From: Belliella kenyensis
Lineage (GTDB): Bacteria; Bacteroidota; Bacteroidia; Cytophagales; Cyclobacteriaceae
DNA length: 64,000 bases
Assembly: GCF_022549675.1 (NCBI RefSeq)
Contig: NZ_JAKZGR010000019.1
Location: forward strand, 1-64,000
Reading direction: 5' to 3'
The translations under genes and the position numbers were made by a program. Positions 16,319 through 25,050 of the stretch are shown piece by piece. The notes under the pieces were generated by a model that was not told the origin of the DNA, made no database searches, and saw only the letters and a list, made by a program, of their open reading frames with translations. Within the stretch, counting starts at the first letter, position 1, and each line of letters opens with the position of its first letter.

Positions 16319-17806
16319 TTATTCCTCATCTAATTCTTCTTCAATCAACTTTACACCTAATACTTCATGGACTTTTTGTAATGCTTCCTTGTTTTCTGAA
16401 AGAATTAGCAATTGATCCCAAGCCATAATTTCAGTAGTGCCTTTAGGAGTGATGTATTCACCCTCTCTTCTTAGCATGGCAATGATGGCGTTTTTAGGAA
16501 ATCCAATTTCTAGAATCTTTTTACCAACGATTTCATTTTCTTCCGAAATCACAATTTCAGACATTTCAGTCTTAGGGGATTCATTCATGATGTAATCTAT
16601 CGGCGTCCTAGGCTTAAGTTTTTCAGGAAGAGCTACTTTAAGCCATTTCGCCACCACTGACAAGGTGGTTCCTTGGAGAAGTACAGAAGATAGAGAAATA
16701 AAAAATACCAGATTGAAAATCATGTTGGCTTTGTCTATGCCTGCAATCAGTGGATAAGTAGCAAATACAATAGGAACGGCACCTCGTAGACCTACCCAAG
16801 ATACATACCATCGGCTCCTATTTTTCATTTTGAAAGGGAGTAAGGTAAGAAATACCCCAAGCGGTCGAGATACAAAAATGAGAAACAAGGATAAAGAAAC
16901 CCCCAAACCCAAAAGCGGAATAATCTCTGTGGGATTCACCAGCAGGCCCAAGGTTAAGAACAGCACAATCTGCATCAGCCAAGCTAATCCATCAAACATT
17001 TTCAAGATGGAGTTTTTGTGTACCAATTCCTGTTGTCCTAAGTAAACTGCACAAAGATATACAGCTAGGAAACCATTGCCTCCCACAAAATCTGTCAGTG
17101 AAAAAGTGATAAACATCAAAGCTATCACCAAAACAGGATATAAGCCTTCAAAACCTAAATTGATCTTATTGATAGCCTGTTTACTAAGCCATCCTAGCAA
17201 AAGCCCAAGGGCTGCTCCTAGGATCATCTGTTGTAAAAAAAGTATTACTATAGAAGCAAATCCCTGATTTGGATTGATCACCAAGCCAAGAAATGCTATT
17301 GTCAATACATATGCCATAGGATCATTACTTCCACTTTCCAACTCGAGTACAGATCGAAGTCTATATTTCAGAGCCAAGCTTTTGGAGCGCAATATGGAAA
17401 ATACCGCCGCGGCATCTGTAGATGATACAATAGCTCCTAAAAGTAAACCTTCCAAGATGGAAAAATCAGTAACATAACAAACAAACAAGCCAACTGAAGT
17501 AGCTGTCAAAAGCACACCAAGAGTAGAAAGTGCAATCCCTTTTGCCAATACTGGTTTTATAGATTTCCAGTTGGTATCTAGACCACCAGAAAAAAGGATG
17601 AAATTCAGTGAAACTATCCCAATGAATTGAGCAATCTCTGGATTGTCAAAGTGAATGCCTAATCCGTCAGAACCAGAAATCATCCCTACCATTAAGAATA
17701 AAACCAACGTAGGTACACCGAACTTATAAGAAGTCTTGCCTGCAAGTATACTTAAGAAAAGCAAGGTGGAGCCAATAAGAAGGATGTTTTCAATAGTCAG
17801 ATTCAT
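16319..17806 (-). CDS. K+/H+ antiporter, CPA1 type with TrkA-C domain
   Basis: The protein has 495 residues. About twelve membrane helices (1-395) carry CPA-family features: the LFSGGLDTNWKSIKPV segment, the SSTDAAAVFSIL helix and LELESGSNDPMAYVLT, with the Asp pair used for cation/proton exchange. Residues about 415-490 form a soluble TrkA-C (RCK-C) regulatory domain (IVISEENEIVGKKILEIGFP). The combination matches NhaP2/CvrA-like potassium/proton antiporters, which export K+ or Na+ for protons. It converges with ppc across a terminator and is apparently monocistronic. Confidence 0.88.
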   Translation of the reverse strand: MNLTIENILLIGSTLLFLSILAGKTSYKFGVPTLVLFLMVGMISGSDGLGIHFDNPEIAQFIGIVSLNFILFSGGLDTNWKSIKPVLAKGIALSTLGVLLTATSVGLFVCYVTDFSILEGLLLGAIVSSTDAAAVFSILRSKSLALKYRLRSVLELESGSNDPMAYVLTIAFLGLVINPNQGFASIVILFLQQMILGAALGLLLGWLSKQAINKINLGFEGLYPVLVIALMFITFSLTDFVGGNGFLAVYLCAVYLGQQELVHKNSILKMFDGLAWLMQIVLFLTLGLLVNPTEIIPLLGLGVSLSLFLIFVSRPLGVFLTLLPFKMKNRSRWYVSWVGLRGAVPIVFATYPLIAGIDKANMIFNLVFFISLSSVLLQGTTLSVVAKWLKVALPEKLKPRTPIDYIMNESPKTEMSEIVISEENEIVGKKILEIGFPKNAIIAMLRREGEYITPKGTTEIMAWDQLLILSENKEALQKVHEVLGVKLIEEELDEE

Positions 17807-18134
17807 GAGGGAACTGTTTTGTCAAAGAAATCAATTCGAGTTGAATTTTCACGAAATTAATCAATATTATTGCAAATGCCGATTTGAAGAATGTTACATT
17901 GCACTATGTTTATCAAATTTTTGATGGTATCTTAAGAATGGCATTGGCTATTGTTAATGATTAAAGTTTCCGCTAGTTCGTTGTAGTTTAAGGGTTTAAC
18001 GGTATTCAAGTCTTTCAGAGTTCATGTATTATCCCCAGAATTAATTGTTTTACTAGAATATTTCTCAAAATCGAATACCAATTTATTTGAAGTGTATTTG
18101 AAGATAAAAATTATAGTATTTAATATAAGAAGAA
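17807..18134. other. Gene-free divergent region
   Basis: These 328 bases hold the upstream regions of the antiporter (leftward) and the ion channel (rightward). I see no conserved structure, repeat or exact promoter match in it. Confidence 0.4.
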
Positions 18135-18821
18135 ATGAAAAATGTACTAAAAAGAATAAATAAGTTTTGGGTGTCAGATGTTAGCTTTCTTTTGCTTTTG
18201 GGAATGCTTGTTTTTACTGTTTTTATCTTACCTGTATTTATAGAATATCAAAACGATGCTACATTTTTTTTGAATGCCATGCTAATCTTACTTTTTTTCG
18301 TTGGCGTCTTTTCTTCTATGGAAAAATCCTTCATTGTATTATCTGCTGTACTTTTTTTGATCCATGTTTCACTTAGGCTGATTAGGTTTGGTGACAATCC
18401 TTTTGATTTCTATCTGTTTGAAAGAATAGCCGCAATACTGAACTTGATTGCATTGACAGTGGTGAATTTGAGGTTGCTATTTAGAGATGATGAGGTGAAT
18501 TTTTACCGTATCATTGGCTCAATCAATGTTTACCTTTTGGTATCTATTATCGGAGCGATAGGATTTGAAGTGATTCAGATACTTGCAGGAACTTCTATAG
18601 TAGGTCAGGACTTTGAACTTTCTGGAACTGATGTGGACTTTGGATATTATATTTATTATAGCCTTACCTGCGTCAGTACACTTGGTTTTGGTGATATGTA
18701 TCCTGTCAATTTTGCAGCAAAAATGCTATCCACATTCTTGTCTGCCTTGGGTATTTTATATCCAGCGGTAATCATATCAAAATTAGTCTCTTATGCTTCA
18801 TCAGGCAAATATTCTTCATAA
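18135..18821 (+). CDS. Potassium-type ion channel protein
   Basis: The protein has 228 residues and about six hydrophobic segments. The last pair encloses a pore loop with filter sequence CVSTLGFGDMYP near residue 185, the TxGFGD variant of the K+ channel signature TVGYGD. Four preceding helices lack the regular arginines of a voltage sensor. There is no cytoplasmic RCK or cyclic-nucleotide domain, so gating is unknown. It sits beside a K+/H+ antiporter gene transcribed in the opposite direction, which fits a role in K+ balance. Confidence 0.82.
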   Translation: MKNVLKRINKFWVSDVSFLLLLGMLVFTVFILPVFIEYQNDATFFLNAMLILLFFVGVFSSMEKSFIVLSAVLFLIHVSLRLIRFGDNPFDFYLFERIAAILNLIALTVVNLRLLFRDDEVNFYRIIGSINVYLLVSIIGAIGFEVIQILAGTSIVGQDFELSGTDVDFGYYIYYSLTCVSTLGFGDMYPVNFAAKMLSTFLSALGILYPAVIISKLVSYASSGKYSS

Positions 18822-18913
18822 ACCCTTTCAAATGGCTGGTTAACCTTTCAAAGATTCAATATTTTTAAAACAGGAGTAGTTTCTTATTTTGCTTAGAATT
18901 TAATCCAAATATT

Positions 18914-20398
18914 ATGATAAAGAAATACTTATTGGCTCTTTTGCTTTTGATCATGGCACTTGAAAATATTCAAGCTCAGGAGACAAGACAAATTGAAATT
19001 GAATCTGCTGTAGTGACAAATGATGAAGTCACCATCAATGGAAAGAGAGTTCCTTACAAAGCAACCGCTGGAACTATGCCTGTGTGGAATGATGAAGGCA
19101 AGCCGATTGCTTCCTTGTTTTATACATACTATGAGCGTTCGGATGTATCAGACAAAGCAAATAGACCTTTGGTGATATCATTTAATGGAGGTCCTGGATC
19201 AGCTTCTATTTGGATGCACTTGGCGTACACTGGCCCATACAAGCTCAATATAGACGATGAAGGCTACCCAGTGCAGCCTTATGGATATAGCAAAAATACT
19301 CATTCTATCTTGGATGTGGCTGATATCGTATACATCGATCCTGTCAATACAGGCTATTCAAGGATTGTAGATAAAGATGTCTCAAGATCGACATTTTTTG
19401 GAGTCAATGCAGATATCAAGTATTTAGCGGATTGGGTAAATACTTTTGTGACAAGACAAAATAGATGGGCATCGCCTAAATACCTTATTGGTGAAAGCTA
19501 TGGAACTACAAGAGTTTCTGGTTTAGTATCACAGCTTCAGAACTCCCACTGGATGTATTTCAATGGAGTGGTATTAGTATCTCCTACAGATCTTGGGCTG
19601 AGCAGAAGTGGTCCTGTGGCGGCAGCTAACTATTTACCATATTATGCAGCTACTGCTTGGTATCATGGTGTATTGACACCAGAGCTTCAAGGAAGGGATT
19701 TGGATGAGATTTTGCCTGAAGTGGAGCAGTACACCTTAGATGTAGTACTTCCCGCAGTGGCACGAGGGGGCTCACTGGATAAGGCCAAAAGAAATGAAAT
19801 TGCTAAGAAAATGGCATATTATTCAGGGATGAAAGAAAAAGTCTTTATTGAACATAATTTGGCGGTTCCCACAAGTTTCTTTTGGAAAGAGTTACTTAGA
19901 GAGCAAGGCTTGACTATAGGTCGATTAGATAGCAGATATAAAGGTATAGATAGAAGTGATGCAGGAGATAGATATGATTTTGACCCTGCATTGACCTCTT
20001 GGAATCATGCCTTTGCTCCAGCCTTCAATATGTATGCTAAAAATGTGCTTAAATACAATACAGATCTTACTTATAACTTATTTGGGCCTGTGCATCCATG
20101 GGATAGAGGCAATGACAACACAGGAGAGCAATTGGCAGGTGCCATGCGTCAAAATCCCTATTTACAGGTATTGACTCAATCTGGATATTTTGATGGTGGG
20201 ACGGATTATTTCAATGCCAAGTTCAATATGTGGCAAATGGATCAAAATGGAAAACTTCAAGATAGATTGTCATTTAAAGGCTACAGGTCGGGTCATATGA
20301 TGTATCTCAGAGCAGAAGATCTCAAAACCTCGAATGATGATATCAGAGAATTCATCAAGAAAACCATCCCAGAAAAAGGCACTCCTGCAAAATATTGA
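18914..20398 (+). CDS. Secreted serine carboxypeptidase-like protein (peptidase S10)
   Basis: The protein has 494 residues, with a signal peptide ending at about residue 22 (ENIQAQ). The S10 hallmarks are ordered correctly: oxyanion region FNGGPGSASIWMHL (about 90-103), nucleophile Ser195 in IGESYGTTR, an Asp in SGYFDGGTDYF and the catalytic His in RSGHMMYL near the C-terminus. S10 enzymes remove C-terminal residues from peptides at acidic pH; the location here should be periplasmic or extracellular. It follows the ion channel gene by 92 bases but may have its own promoter. A strong terminator follows. Confidence 0.9.
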   Translation: MIKKYLLALLLLIMALENIQAQETRQIEIESAVVTNDEVTINGKRVPYKATAGTMPVWNDEGKPIASLFYTYYERSDVSDKANRPLVISFNGGPGSASIWMHLAYTGPYKLNIDDEGYPVQPYGYSKNTHSILDVADIVYIDPVNTGYSRIVDKDVSRSTFFGVNADIKYLADWVNTFVTRQNRWASPKYLIGESYGTTRVSGLVSQLQNSHWMYFNGVVLVSPTDLGLSRSGPVAAANYLPYYAATAWYHGVLTPELQGRDLDEILPEVEQYTLDVVLPAVARGGSLDKAKRNEIAKKMAYYSGMKEKVFIEHNLAVPTSFFWKELLREQGLTIGRLDSRYKGIDRSDAGDRYDFDPALTSWNHAFAPAFNMYAKNVLKYNTDLTYNLFGPVHPWDRGNDNTGEQLAGAMRQNPYLQVLTQSGYFDGGTDYFNAKFNMWQMDQNGKLQDRLSFKGYRSGHMMYLRAEDLKTSNDDIREFIKKTIPEKGTPAKY

Positions 20399-20407
20399 TA
20401 AAAAAAT

Positions 20408-20445
20408 AAGAAGTAGGGTACTTGGTTACCTTACTTCTTTTTTAG
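20408..20445. terminator. Terminator between S10 peptidase and ydeI-like gene
   Basis: AAGAAGTAGGGTA (20408-20420) pairs with TACCTTACTTCTT (20427-20439), allowing one G-U pair, followed by a run of T. An A-run on the left lets it serve both converging genes. Confidence 0.82.
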
Positions 20446-20467
20446 ACAAAAAAGATAGACCCCGTGA

Positions 20468-21112
20468 TTACTTTTTGTAGTGGTCATGCAAACCAATACC
20501 TTCTAGGATTTGGCTTTTGTATTTTTGAATCCTTGACTTTCTGGTAGCGCTTTGTTTTGGCTGGGAAAAATGGATGATATACCCCCTTTGTCTTCCAAGT
20601 GTCAGAGATTCAAAAGCATTTTTGAAAAGTTCATCTTCTTCAAATGCCTGTGACAATTCTCCAGGAATGGGTTCAGGGTTTTTGACAGTTTCTACTTTTT
20701 TTCCTTGTTTTTCTAGACTTATGGCTTCTTGGATATATGTTTCTAGCACATGTTTTACCTTCTCGATTTCACCTACATTAGCAAACCTTACAATTCTTGC
20801 TGCCTGAATATTACCTTGTTGCTCCAATATCTGAGCTTCATCTTTAAGAATCGCTCCTTTATAAAATCCAATATTTGCAGAGTCTTTGAGGGCATTTATA
20901 GTTATAATATTTTTCCCTTCAAGGGTGTATACGGGTACTCCCCATTTGATCTCTTCTCTTAGCCCAGTTTCTAGTGCCAATTGCCGCAGTGTCTCTAACT
21001 CACTGGTCCACTTCAGAACTTTACAATGAGCTGTACCACCATACTTACAACGCATACATCCATCTATCAAATACTTATCAACCAATGGGTTGATCTTTAT
21101 TTCTTCTTTCAT
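20468..21112 (-). CDS. YdeI/OmdA-family protein with DUF1801 domain
   Basis: The protein has 214 residues. The N-terminal part carries two cysteine-containing turns (DGCMRCKYGGTAHCK), then a DUF1801-type domain (about 30-125: LREEIKWGVPVYTLEGKNII, ANIGFYKGAIL). The C-terminal YdeI/OmdA domain has the signature SLTLGRQRGYIIHFSQPKQ and ATRKSRIQK. Family members have been linked to protection against small toxic peptides and bacteriocins, but the biochemical role is unresolved. Its ATG overlaps the stop of a 33-residue membrane peptide gene, itself overlapping an arsR-type gene, so the three form one coupled operon. Confidence 0.85.
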   Translation of the reverse strand: MKEEIKINPLVDKYLIDGCMRCKYGGTAHCKVLKWTSELETLRQLALETGLREEIKWGVPVYTLEGKNIITINALKDSANIGFYKGAILKDEAQILEQQGNIQAARIVRFANVGEIEKVKHVLETYIQEAISLEKQGKKVETVKNPEPIPGELSQAFEEDELFKNAFESLTLGRQRGYIIHFSQPKQSATRKSRIQKYKSQILEGIGLHDHYKK

Positions 21113-21210
21113 ACTCGTGAGGTTTTACGGTCTTCAGGTCTAGTGTACCAAGATACCAATATCAAAGCGAGCAGCAAAATGCCTATATATACTTTTGTTT
21201 TAGGGTCCAT
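21109..21210 (-). CDS. 33-residue single-pass membrane peptide
   Basis: An ATG at 21210 opens a 33-codon frame: [10 protein letters not shown], the hydrophobic core [11 protein letters not shown], then the charged tail [12 protein letters not shown]. Its start overlaps the end of the arsR-type gene by 11 bases and its stop overlaps the start of the ydeI-like gene as ATGA, both classic coupling arrangements that are unlikely by chance. It should be a small membrane peptide with one transmembrane helix. Function is unknown. The position between a repressor and a YdeI-type gene suggests that it belongs to the same regulated response. Confidence 0.65.
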   Translation of the reverse strand: MDPKTKVYIGILLLALILVSWYTRPEDRKTSRV

Positions 21211-21538
21211 TATTCGGCTTGTTTGATTGGTAGTTTTTCATCACTTGCTCAAGTTTGTCAAATCTCTCTTCCCAAATTTTCCTGAAGGGTTCTATAAAGT
21301 CTTCTATTTCCTTCATTTTTTCAATATTGAGTTGGTAGTAGATTTCTCGACCTTTTTGCTCCTGGGTGAGAAGCTCACAGGAAGTTAGAATCTGAAGGTG
21401 CTTAGATACTTTAGGTCGGGCGGTGTCAAAATTTGCAGCTATCGCTTCTGCTGACAGTGATTGAGTTGCCAAAAGAAGTAAGATAGTTCTTCTTGTCGGG
21501 TCCGCTATTGCCTGAAATATGTCTCTTCGTAAATTCAT
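21200..21538 (-). CDS. ArsR-family transcriptional regulator
   Basis: The protein has 112 residues with a winged helix-turn-helix fold: [20 protein letters not shown], the [22 protein letters not shown] recognition region and the wing GREIYYQLN. The metal-binding cysteine motif of classical ArsR is lacking. It belongs to the metal-independent subgroup often found next to SRPBCC or DoxX genes. It heads a three-gene operon and probably regulates its own promoter in the upstream 320 bases. An AT-rich stretch with a 140-bp palindromic element lies there. Confidence 0.9.
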   Translation of the reverse strand: MNLRRDIFQAIADPTRRTILLLLATQSLSAEAIAANFDTARPKVSKHLQILTSCELLTQEQKGREIYYQLNIEKMKEIEDFIEPFRKIWEERFDKLEQVMKNYQSNKPNNGP

Positions 21539-21622
21539 GGCGTAGCTATTTGACTACAATTCTATATGAAGTTATTTGGCTACGCAATAGGGATGTGGTA
21601 AATGTATTTAAGTCAATATGGA

Positions 21623-21762
21623 TATACGGAACTTTGCCAATAACATTACAAAATTCCGGATTATCTAACTTCCGATATAAATTGATATTGGATATTTATG
21701 GATATTGACCATTAACAACCTGTTGAGCCAATGAATTGAAGTTACTGGCAAAAAAGCGTATA
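21623..21762. mobile_element. 140-bp palindromic dispersed element, copy 1
   Basis: This is an imperfect palindrome. The left end TATACG..TTTGCCAATAAC is mirrored by GTTACTGGCAAA..CGTATA at the right. The whole 140 bp recurs at 53412-53551 with roughly 85-90 percent identity and the same length. It lies between genes and contains no open frame. It could be a MITE-like element or an attC-like site; see findings. Confidence 0.75.
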
Positions 21763-21862
21763 ATCAGATAAGTCAAATTATAAAAACATTAATTATCCTT
21801 TCTTTGGCTGGTCAATTTATGAGGAATTTATAACTTCACGATTCAATCATAAATAGGAATCA

Positions 21863-22687
21863 ATGAAGACTACCACCCTAAGCATTTTAATTTGTCTATT
21901 GCTGTTCAATGTGCCAGTGTATGCACAGCTAACTGTAAGTACCTTTAATATCCGTTTTGATAATCCTGGTGATGGAGTACATCAATGGAGTAACAGAAAA
22001 GATCAAGTCCTCAATTTCATTCAAGTTGAAGAGATTGATGTGTTAGGTATGCAGGAAGCCCTTTATAATCAAATACAGTTTTTAGACGACAACTTGGAAG
22101 ATTATTCCTATCAAGGAGTTGGGCGTGATGATGGGGATAAGGCTGGTGAATTCTCACCTATTTTGTATAACCATAAGAAGTTTGACCTGTTGGATGGTGG
22201 AACTTTCTGGCTTTCTACAGATACTTCTAAGCCAAACAAAGCTTGGGACGCAGCACTTCCAAGAATTTGTACTTGGGTTCATTTGAAGGAAAAAGGTACG
22301 GAAGAGACTTATCTGATTCTCAATACGCATTTTGACCATGTAGGGAAAGTAGCAAGGGTAGAAAGCGTGGGTGTGATTTTAGAAAAAATGAAAGAGTTTG
22401 ACAATACAGACAAAGTCATCATCATGGGAGATTTCAATTTAGAACCAGAAAATGAACCAATCAAAAGGGTAATAAATGCAGGATTCTCAGATTCATATCA
22501 TGAAGCAAAAATCAAAATAGGTCCTGTGGGTACATTCAATGCTTTCAAGATTGATACAAACTACGATAGAAGGATTGATTATGTGTTTTATCAAAACATG
22601 GATGTCAAACTATACAAAAATTACAGCCTACGTATTGACGACACCTTTCTATCGGATCACTTTCCAGTAGTGGTTCAGTTCAAGTAA
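21863..22687 (+). CDS. Secreted endonuclease/exonuclease/phosphatase-family protein
   Basis: The protein has 274 residues with a signal peptide MKTTTLSILICLLLFNVPVYAQ. The EEP catalytic elements are complete and ordered: STFNIRFDNPGDG, Glu in LGMQEAL, ILNTHFDHVG, the IIMGDFNLEPE strand, RRIDYVFY and the terminal SDHFPVV. This subfamily is annotated broadly as metal-dependent hydrolases. Substrates may be nucleic acids, inositol phosphates or other phosphodiesters and cannot be decided here. It should act in the periplasm or outside the cell. The gene is monocistronic, with a very strong terminator 23 bases downstream. Confidence 0.9.
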   Translation: MKTTTLSILICLLLFNVPVYAQLTVSTFNIRFDNPGDGVHQWSNRKDQVLNFIQVEEIDVLGMQEALYNQIQFLDDNLEDYSYQGVGRDDGDKAGEFSPILYNHKKFDLLDGGTFWLSTDTSKPNKAWDAALPRICTWVHLKEKGTEETYLILNTHFDHVGKVARVESVGVILEKMKEFDNTDKVIIMGDFNLEPENEPIKRVINAGFSDSYHEAKIKIGPVGTFNAFKIDTNYDRRIDYVFYQNMDVKLYKNYSLRIDDTFLSDHFPVVVQFK

Positions 22688-22710
22688 TCGTTTTACATTT
22701 TAAAAACTAA

Positions 22711-22755
22711 AGGTGAGTTTGAAAGTATATTGAAGCTTTCAAACTCACCTTTTTT
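22711..22755 (+). terminator. Strong intrinsic terminator
   Basis: AGGTGAGTTTGAAAG (22711-22725) pairs perfectly with CTTTCAAACTCACCT (22736-22750) around a 10-base loop, followed by TTTTTATTTA. Confidence 0.9.
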
Positions 22756-22953
22756 ATTTAATTTTTCGCCAAAAGGCATTTTTTTCTTTAAACCAGTTAG
22801 ATTCTAAAATCTAAAACCAAGGTCGTTTGGTTAAGCTGAGAAGACCTGCCAGGTTTGACTTATGTATCTAGGAAGGGCAATTATTTTGCACATGTGCTAT
22901 TTGATGGGAAACCTGAAAGGTTTAAACTACTCGACATTGATTCTAAGATCCAA

Positions 22954-22971
22954 TCCCGATAGCTATCCGGA
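22954..22971. repeat. Dispersed 18-bp palindrome, third copy
   Basis: TCCCGATAGCTATCCGGA is a near-copy of the palindromes at 655 and 3319. It abuts the stop codon of the next minus-strand gene. The preceding 200 bases (22757-22953) hold no gene, only small repeats such as GACCTGCCAGGTTTG and AACCTGAAAGGTTTA, of a kind common between Bacteroidota genes. Confidence 0.55.
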
Positions 22972-23406
22972 TTATCCCAACCAACTTGACCAAGGAATTC
23001 TACTTAGAATCAAAAGTAGGCCAATACCATAAGTCATGTATATCGTTCTGAACCTAGCTTTGCTGTCGGTCATTTTTTTTGCTTTCGAATAGCCAATGGT
23101 AATGATTACGATTGCTATGATATTGATCACTGGGTGCTCGAGTGCTGTCAGTCTCGCTACTTTATCACCCATGGCACCGCCTCCAGTCAGCAAGGAGAAG
23201 CCGATTGGGCTTACAAAATACAAGATCAGACCTACAAGTAGTTGAATATGAGAAATGATAAATCCAATTAAGGCTATTTTTCTATGCTTTTCGGTAAATG
23301 TAGTACCACTCAATGCACCGATTAATGCGATGATCATAATGATGGCAAGTGCACCTAAAGCCAAATAAGCTATGCCAGAGTGGGCATGTTGTAGTCCTGT
23401 ATACAT
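22972..23406 (-). CDS. Four-helix membrane protein, cytochrome b-like
   Basis: The protein has 144 residues and four hydrophobic segments (about 12-33, 45-66, 88-107, 124-140). Several histidines (HAHSG near the start, ISHIQLL in helix 2, LEHPVIN before helix 3) are placed so that some could ligate haem, which explains why relatives are labelled cytochrome b-like; haem binding is not proven. It is monocistronic. I cannot name a partner. Confidence 0.7.
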   Translation of the reverse strand: MYTGLQHAHSGIAYLALGALAIIMIIALIGALSGTTFTEKHRKIALIGFIISHIQLLVGLILYFVSPIGFSLLTGGGAMGDKVARLTALEHPVINIIAIVIITIGYSKAKKMTDSKARFRTIYMTYGIGLLLILSRIPWSSWLG

Positions 23407-23681
23407 GTTGCTGAATTAAGTTTTTATTGGTGAAATTTATTAAGAACGTATTAAGCGTTGAACTTAGCTACTAAGTATATGATTAGCGTGCCAAAATTAA
23501 GCATTCATTCCCGAATAATGTTTGTTCTGATCTCAAATTATAAATTTTAATTTTTCCTTAAAAAACGCAGACATTTCAGGTTTTCATCGACGATCAATCA
23601 TTTTTTAGAAATAGTTGAGTGATACCTTGAAGGTCTTTTGCTGTTATAGATCAGCCGTTTACAATATTTTCTTGCGGATTT

Positions 23682-24989
23682 TTAGACATTCAACGAAGCA
23701 TTCTCTGTCGATCTGTAGGAATTGTACGCATTGGCAGCTTGGATAATGTCTTTTCCACTAGGTACTTGGAATATTTCCAAGTCAAAATAGGCAGCAGCCG
23801 CAAGCAAATGATCAAATATATCTGCCTGTATAGATTCATATTCAAGCCATGCCGTGGTATCCGTAAAGCAATAAATCTCGATAGGTATACCCCGATCCTC
23901 TATGGCTAATTGACGAACCATTATGGTCATGTTTTTTTTGATTTTTGGGTGGTTTTGAAGATATAGTTCTACATATTTTCTAAACACACCGATATTTGTC
24001 ATCCTTCTACCATTGATCAGGATAGAAGTATCTATCTGATTGTCTTGGTTATGCTTATCAATTTCCTCTTGTCTTGACGTAACATAATTTGTCAATAGAT
24101 TGAATTTCTTAAATATTTCTCGCTTCTCTGGATCTACAAAATTGATGCTGTGAGAGTTGATGTGTAAGGATCTTTTGATTCTTCTGCCACCACTTTCTAC
24201 CATTCCCCTCCAGTTTTTGAAACTATCTGTAATGAAGTAGTAAGTTGGAATAGTTGTGATAGTTCTATCCCAGTTTTGCACTTTCACAGTATTCAAATTG
24301 ATGGCTATTACATCACCATCAGCATTGAACTTGGGCATTTCGACCCAGTCACCCACGCGGACCATGTCATTGGAAGACATCTGCACACTGGCTACAAGCC
24401 CAAGAATAGTATCCTTGAAAATCAATAAGAGGATAGCTGTCATTGCTCCAAATGCGCTCAAAAAATAGAGTGGTGATTTCCCAAGCAAAATGGATAGCAC
24501 AAAGATCCCTGTACCTATGTAAAGAATAATTCTTACAAGTTGAAAATAGCTTGTCAATGGCTTGTCTTTGAATGCAGGATGCCGTGTCAAGGCAAATTCT
24601 GACACCTTGAGCAAAGCAAAAAACACCGTCATCCCTACGATAATCAGATATGTGTCCGTAAGTTTGATAACAAAGGGTAAGATGTCTGGGAAATCAGAGA
24701 AAATGGCTGGCGCAAGAGCTCTGACAAACAATGCTGGAACAAAATGCGCTACATTGTTGAATACTTGATGATCTGCCAAGATATCATCCCAAGTGATGGG
24801 AGACTTTCTCACCAGCTTGTAAATATAATTTATGATTACCTTTTTGGTGACAAAAAAGACGATGACGGCTATAATGGCTAACAGAGAAATTGAGATCAGC
24901 AATTTCCAATAAGCGACACTTCCTGTACTTACACCTGCTGATATTAAAATCTGTTCAATCCAGTTTTCTACCTGATCAAATTCAGTCAT
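23682..24989 (-). CDS. MscS-family mechanosensitive channel (YbdG-like)
   Basis: The protein has 435 residues with about five membrane helices. The MscS pore/beta domain follows: FGAMTAILLLIFKDTILGLVASVQMSSNDMVRVGDWVEMP is the typical stretch in which the pore helix passes into the beta domain, followed by VQNWDRTITTIPTYYFITDSFKNWRGM. A C-terminal insert and an IQADIFDHLLAAA helix match the YbdG/miniconductance subfamily, which differs from small MscS by its extra N-terminal helices. It should open under membrane tension and protect against osmotic downshock. It is monocistronic, upstream of and in the same direction as the methyltransferase gene only 61 bases away. Confidence 0.9.
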   Translation of the reverse strand: MTEFDQVENWIEQILISAGVSTGSVAYWKLLISISLLAIIAVIVFFVTKKVIINYIYKLVRKSPITWDDILADHQVFNNVAHFVPALFVRALAPAIFSDFPDILPFVIKLTDTYLIIVGMTVFFALLKVSEFALTRHPAFKDKPLTSYFQLVRIILYIGTGIFVLSILLGKSPLYFLSAFGAMTAILLLIFKDTILGLVASVQMSSNDMVRVGDWVEMPKFNADGDVIAINLNTVKVQNWDRTITTIPTYYFITDSFKNWRGMVESGGRRIKRSLHINSHSINFVDPEKREIFKKFNLLTNYVTSRQEEIDKHNQDNQIDTSILINGRRMTNIGVFRKYVELYLQNHPKIKKNMTIMVRQLAIEDRGIPIEIYCFTDTTAWLEYESIQADIFDHLLAAAAYFDLEIFQVPSGKDIIQAANAYNSYRSTENASLNV

Positions 24990-25050
24990 AATTTATTATT
25001 CTTGCTTATACTATTGAGTTGATACTTGTTTCAATCATATCCAAGGAAGT

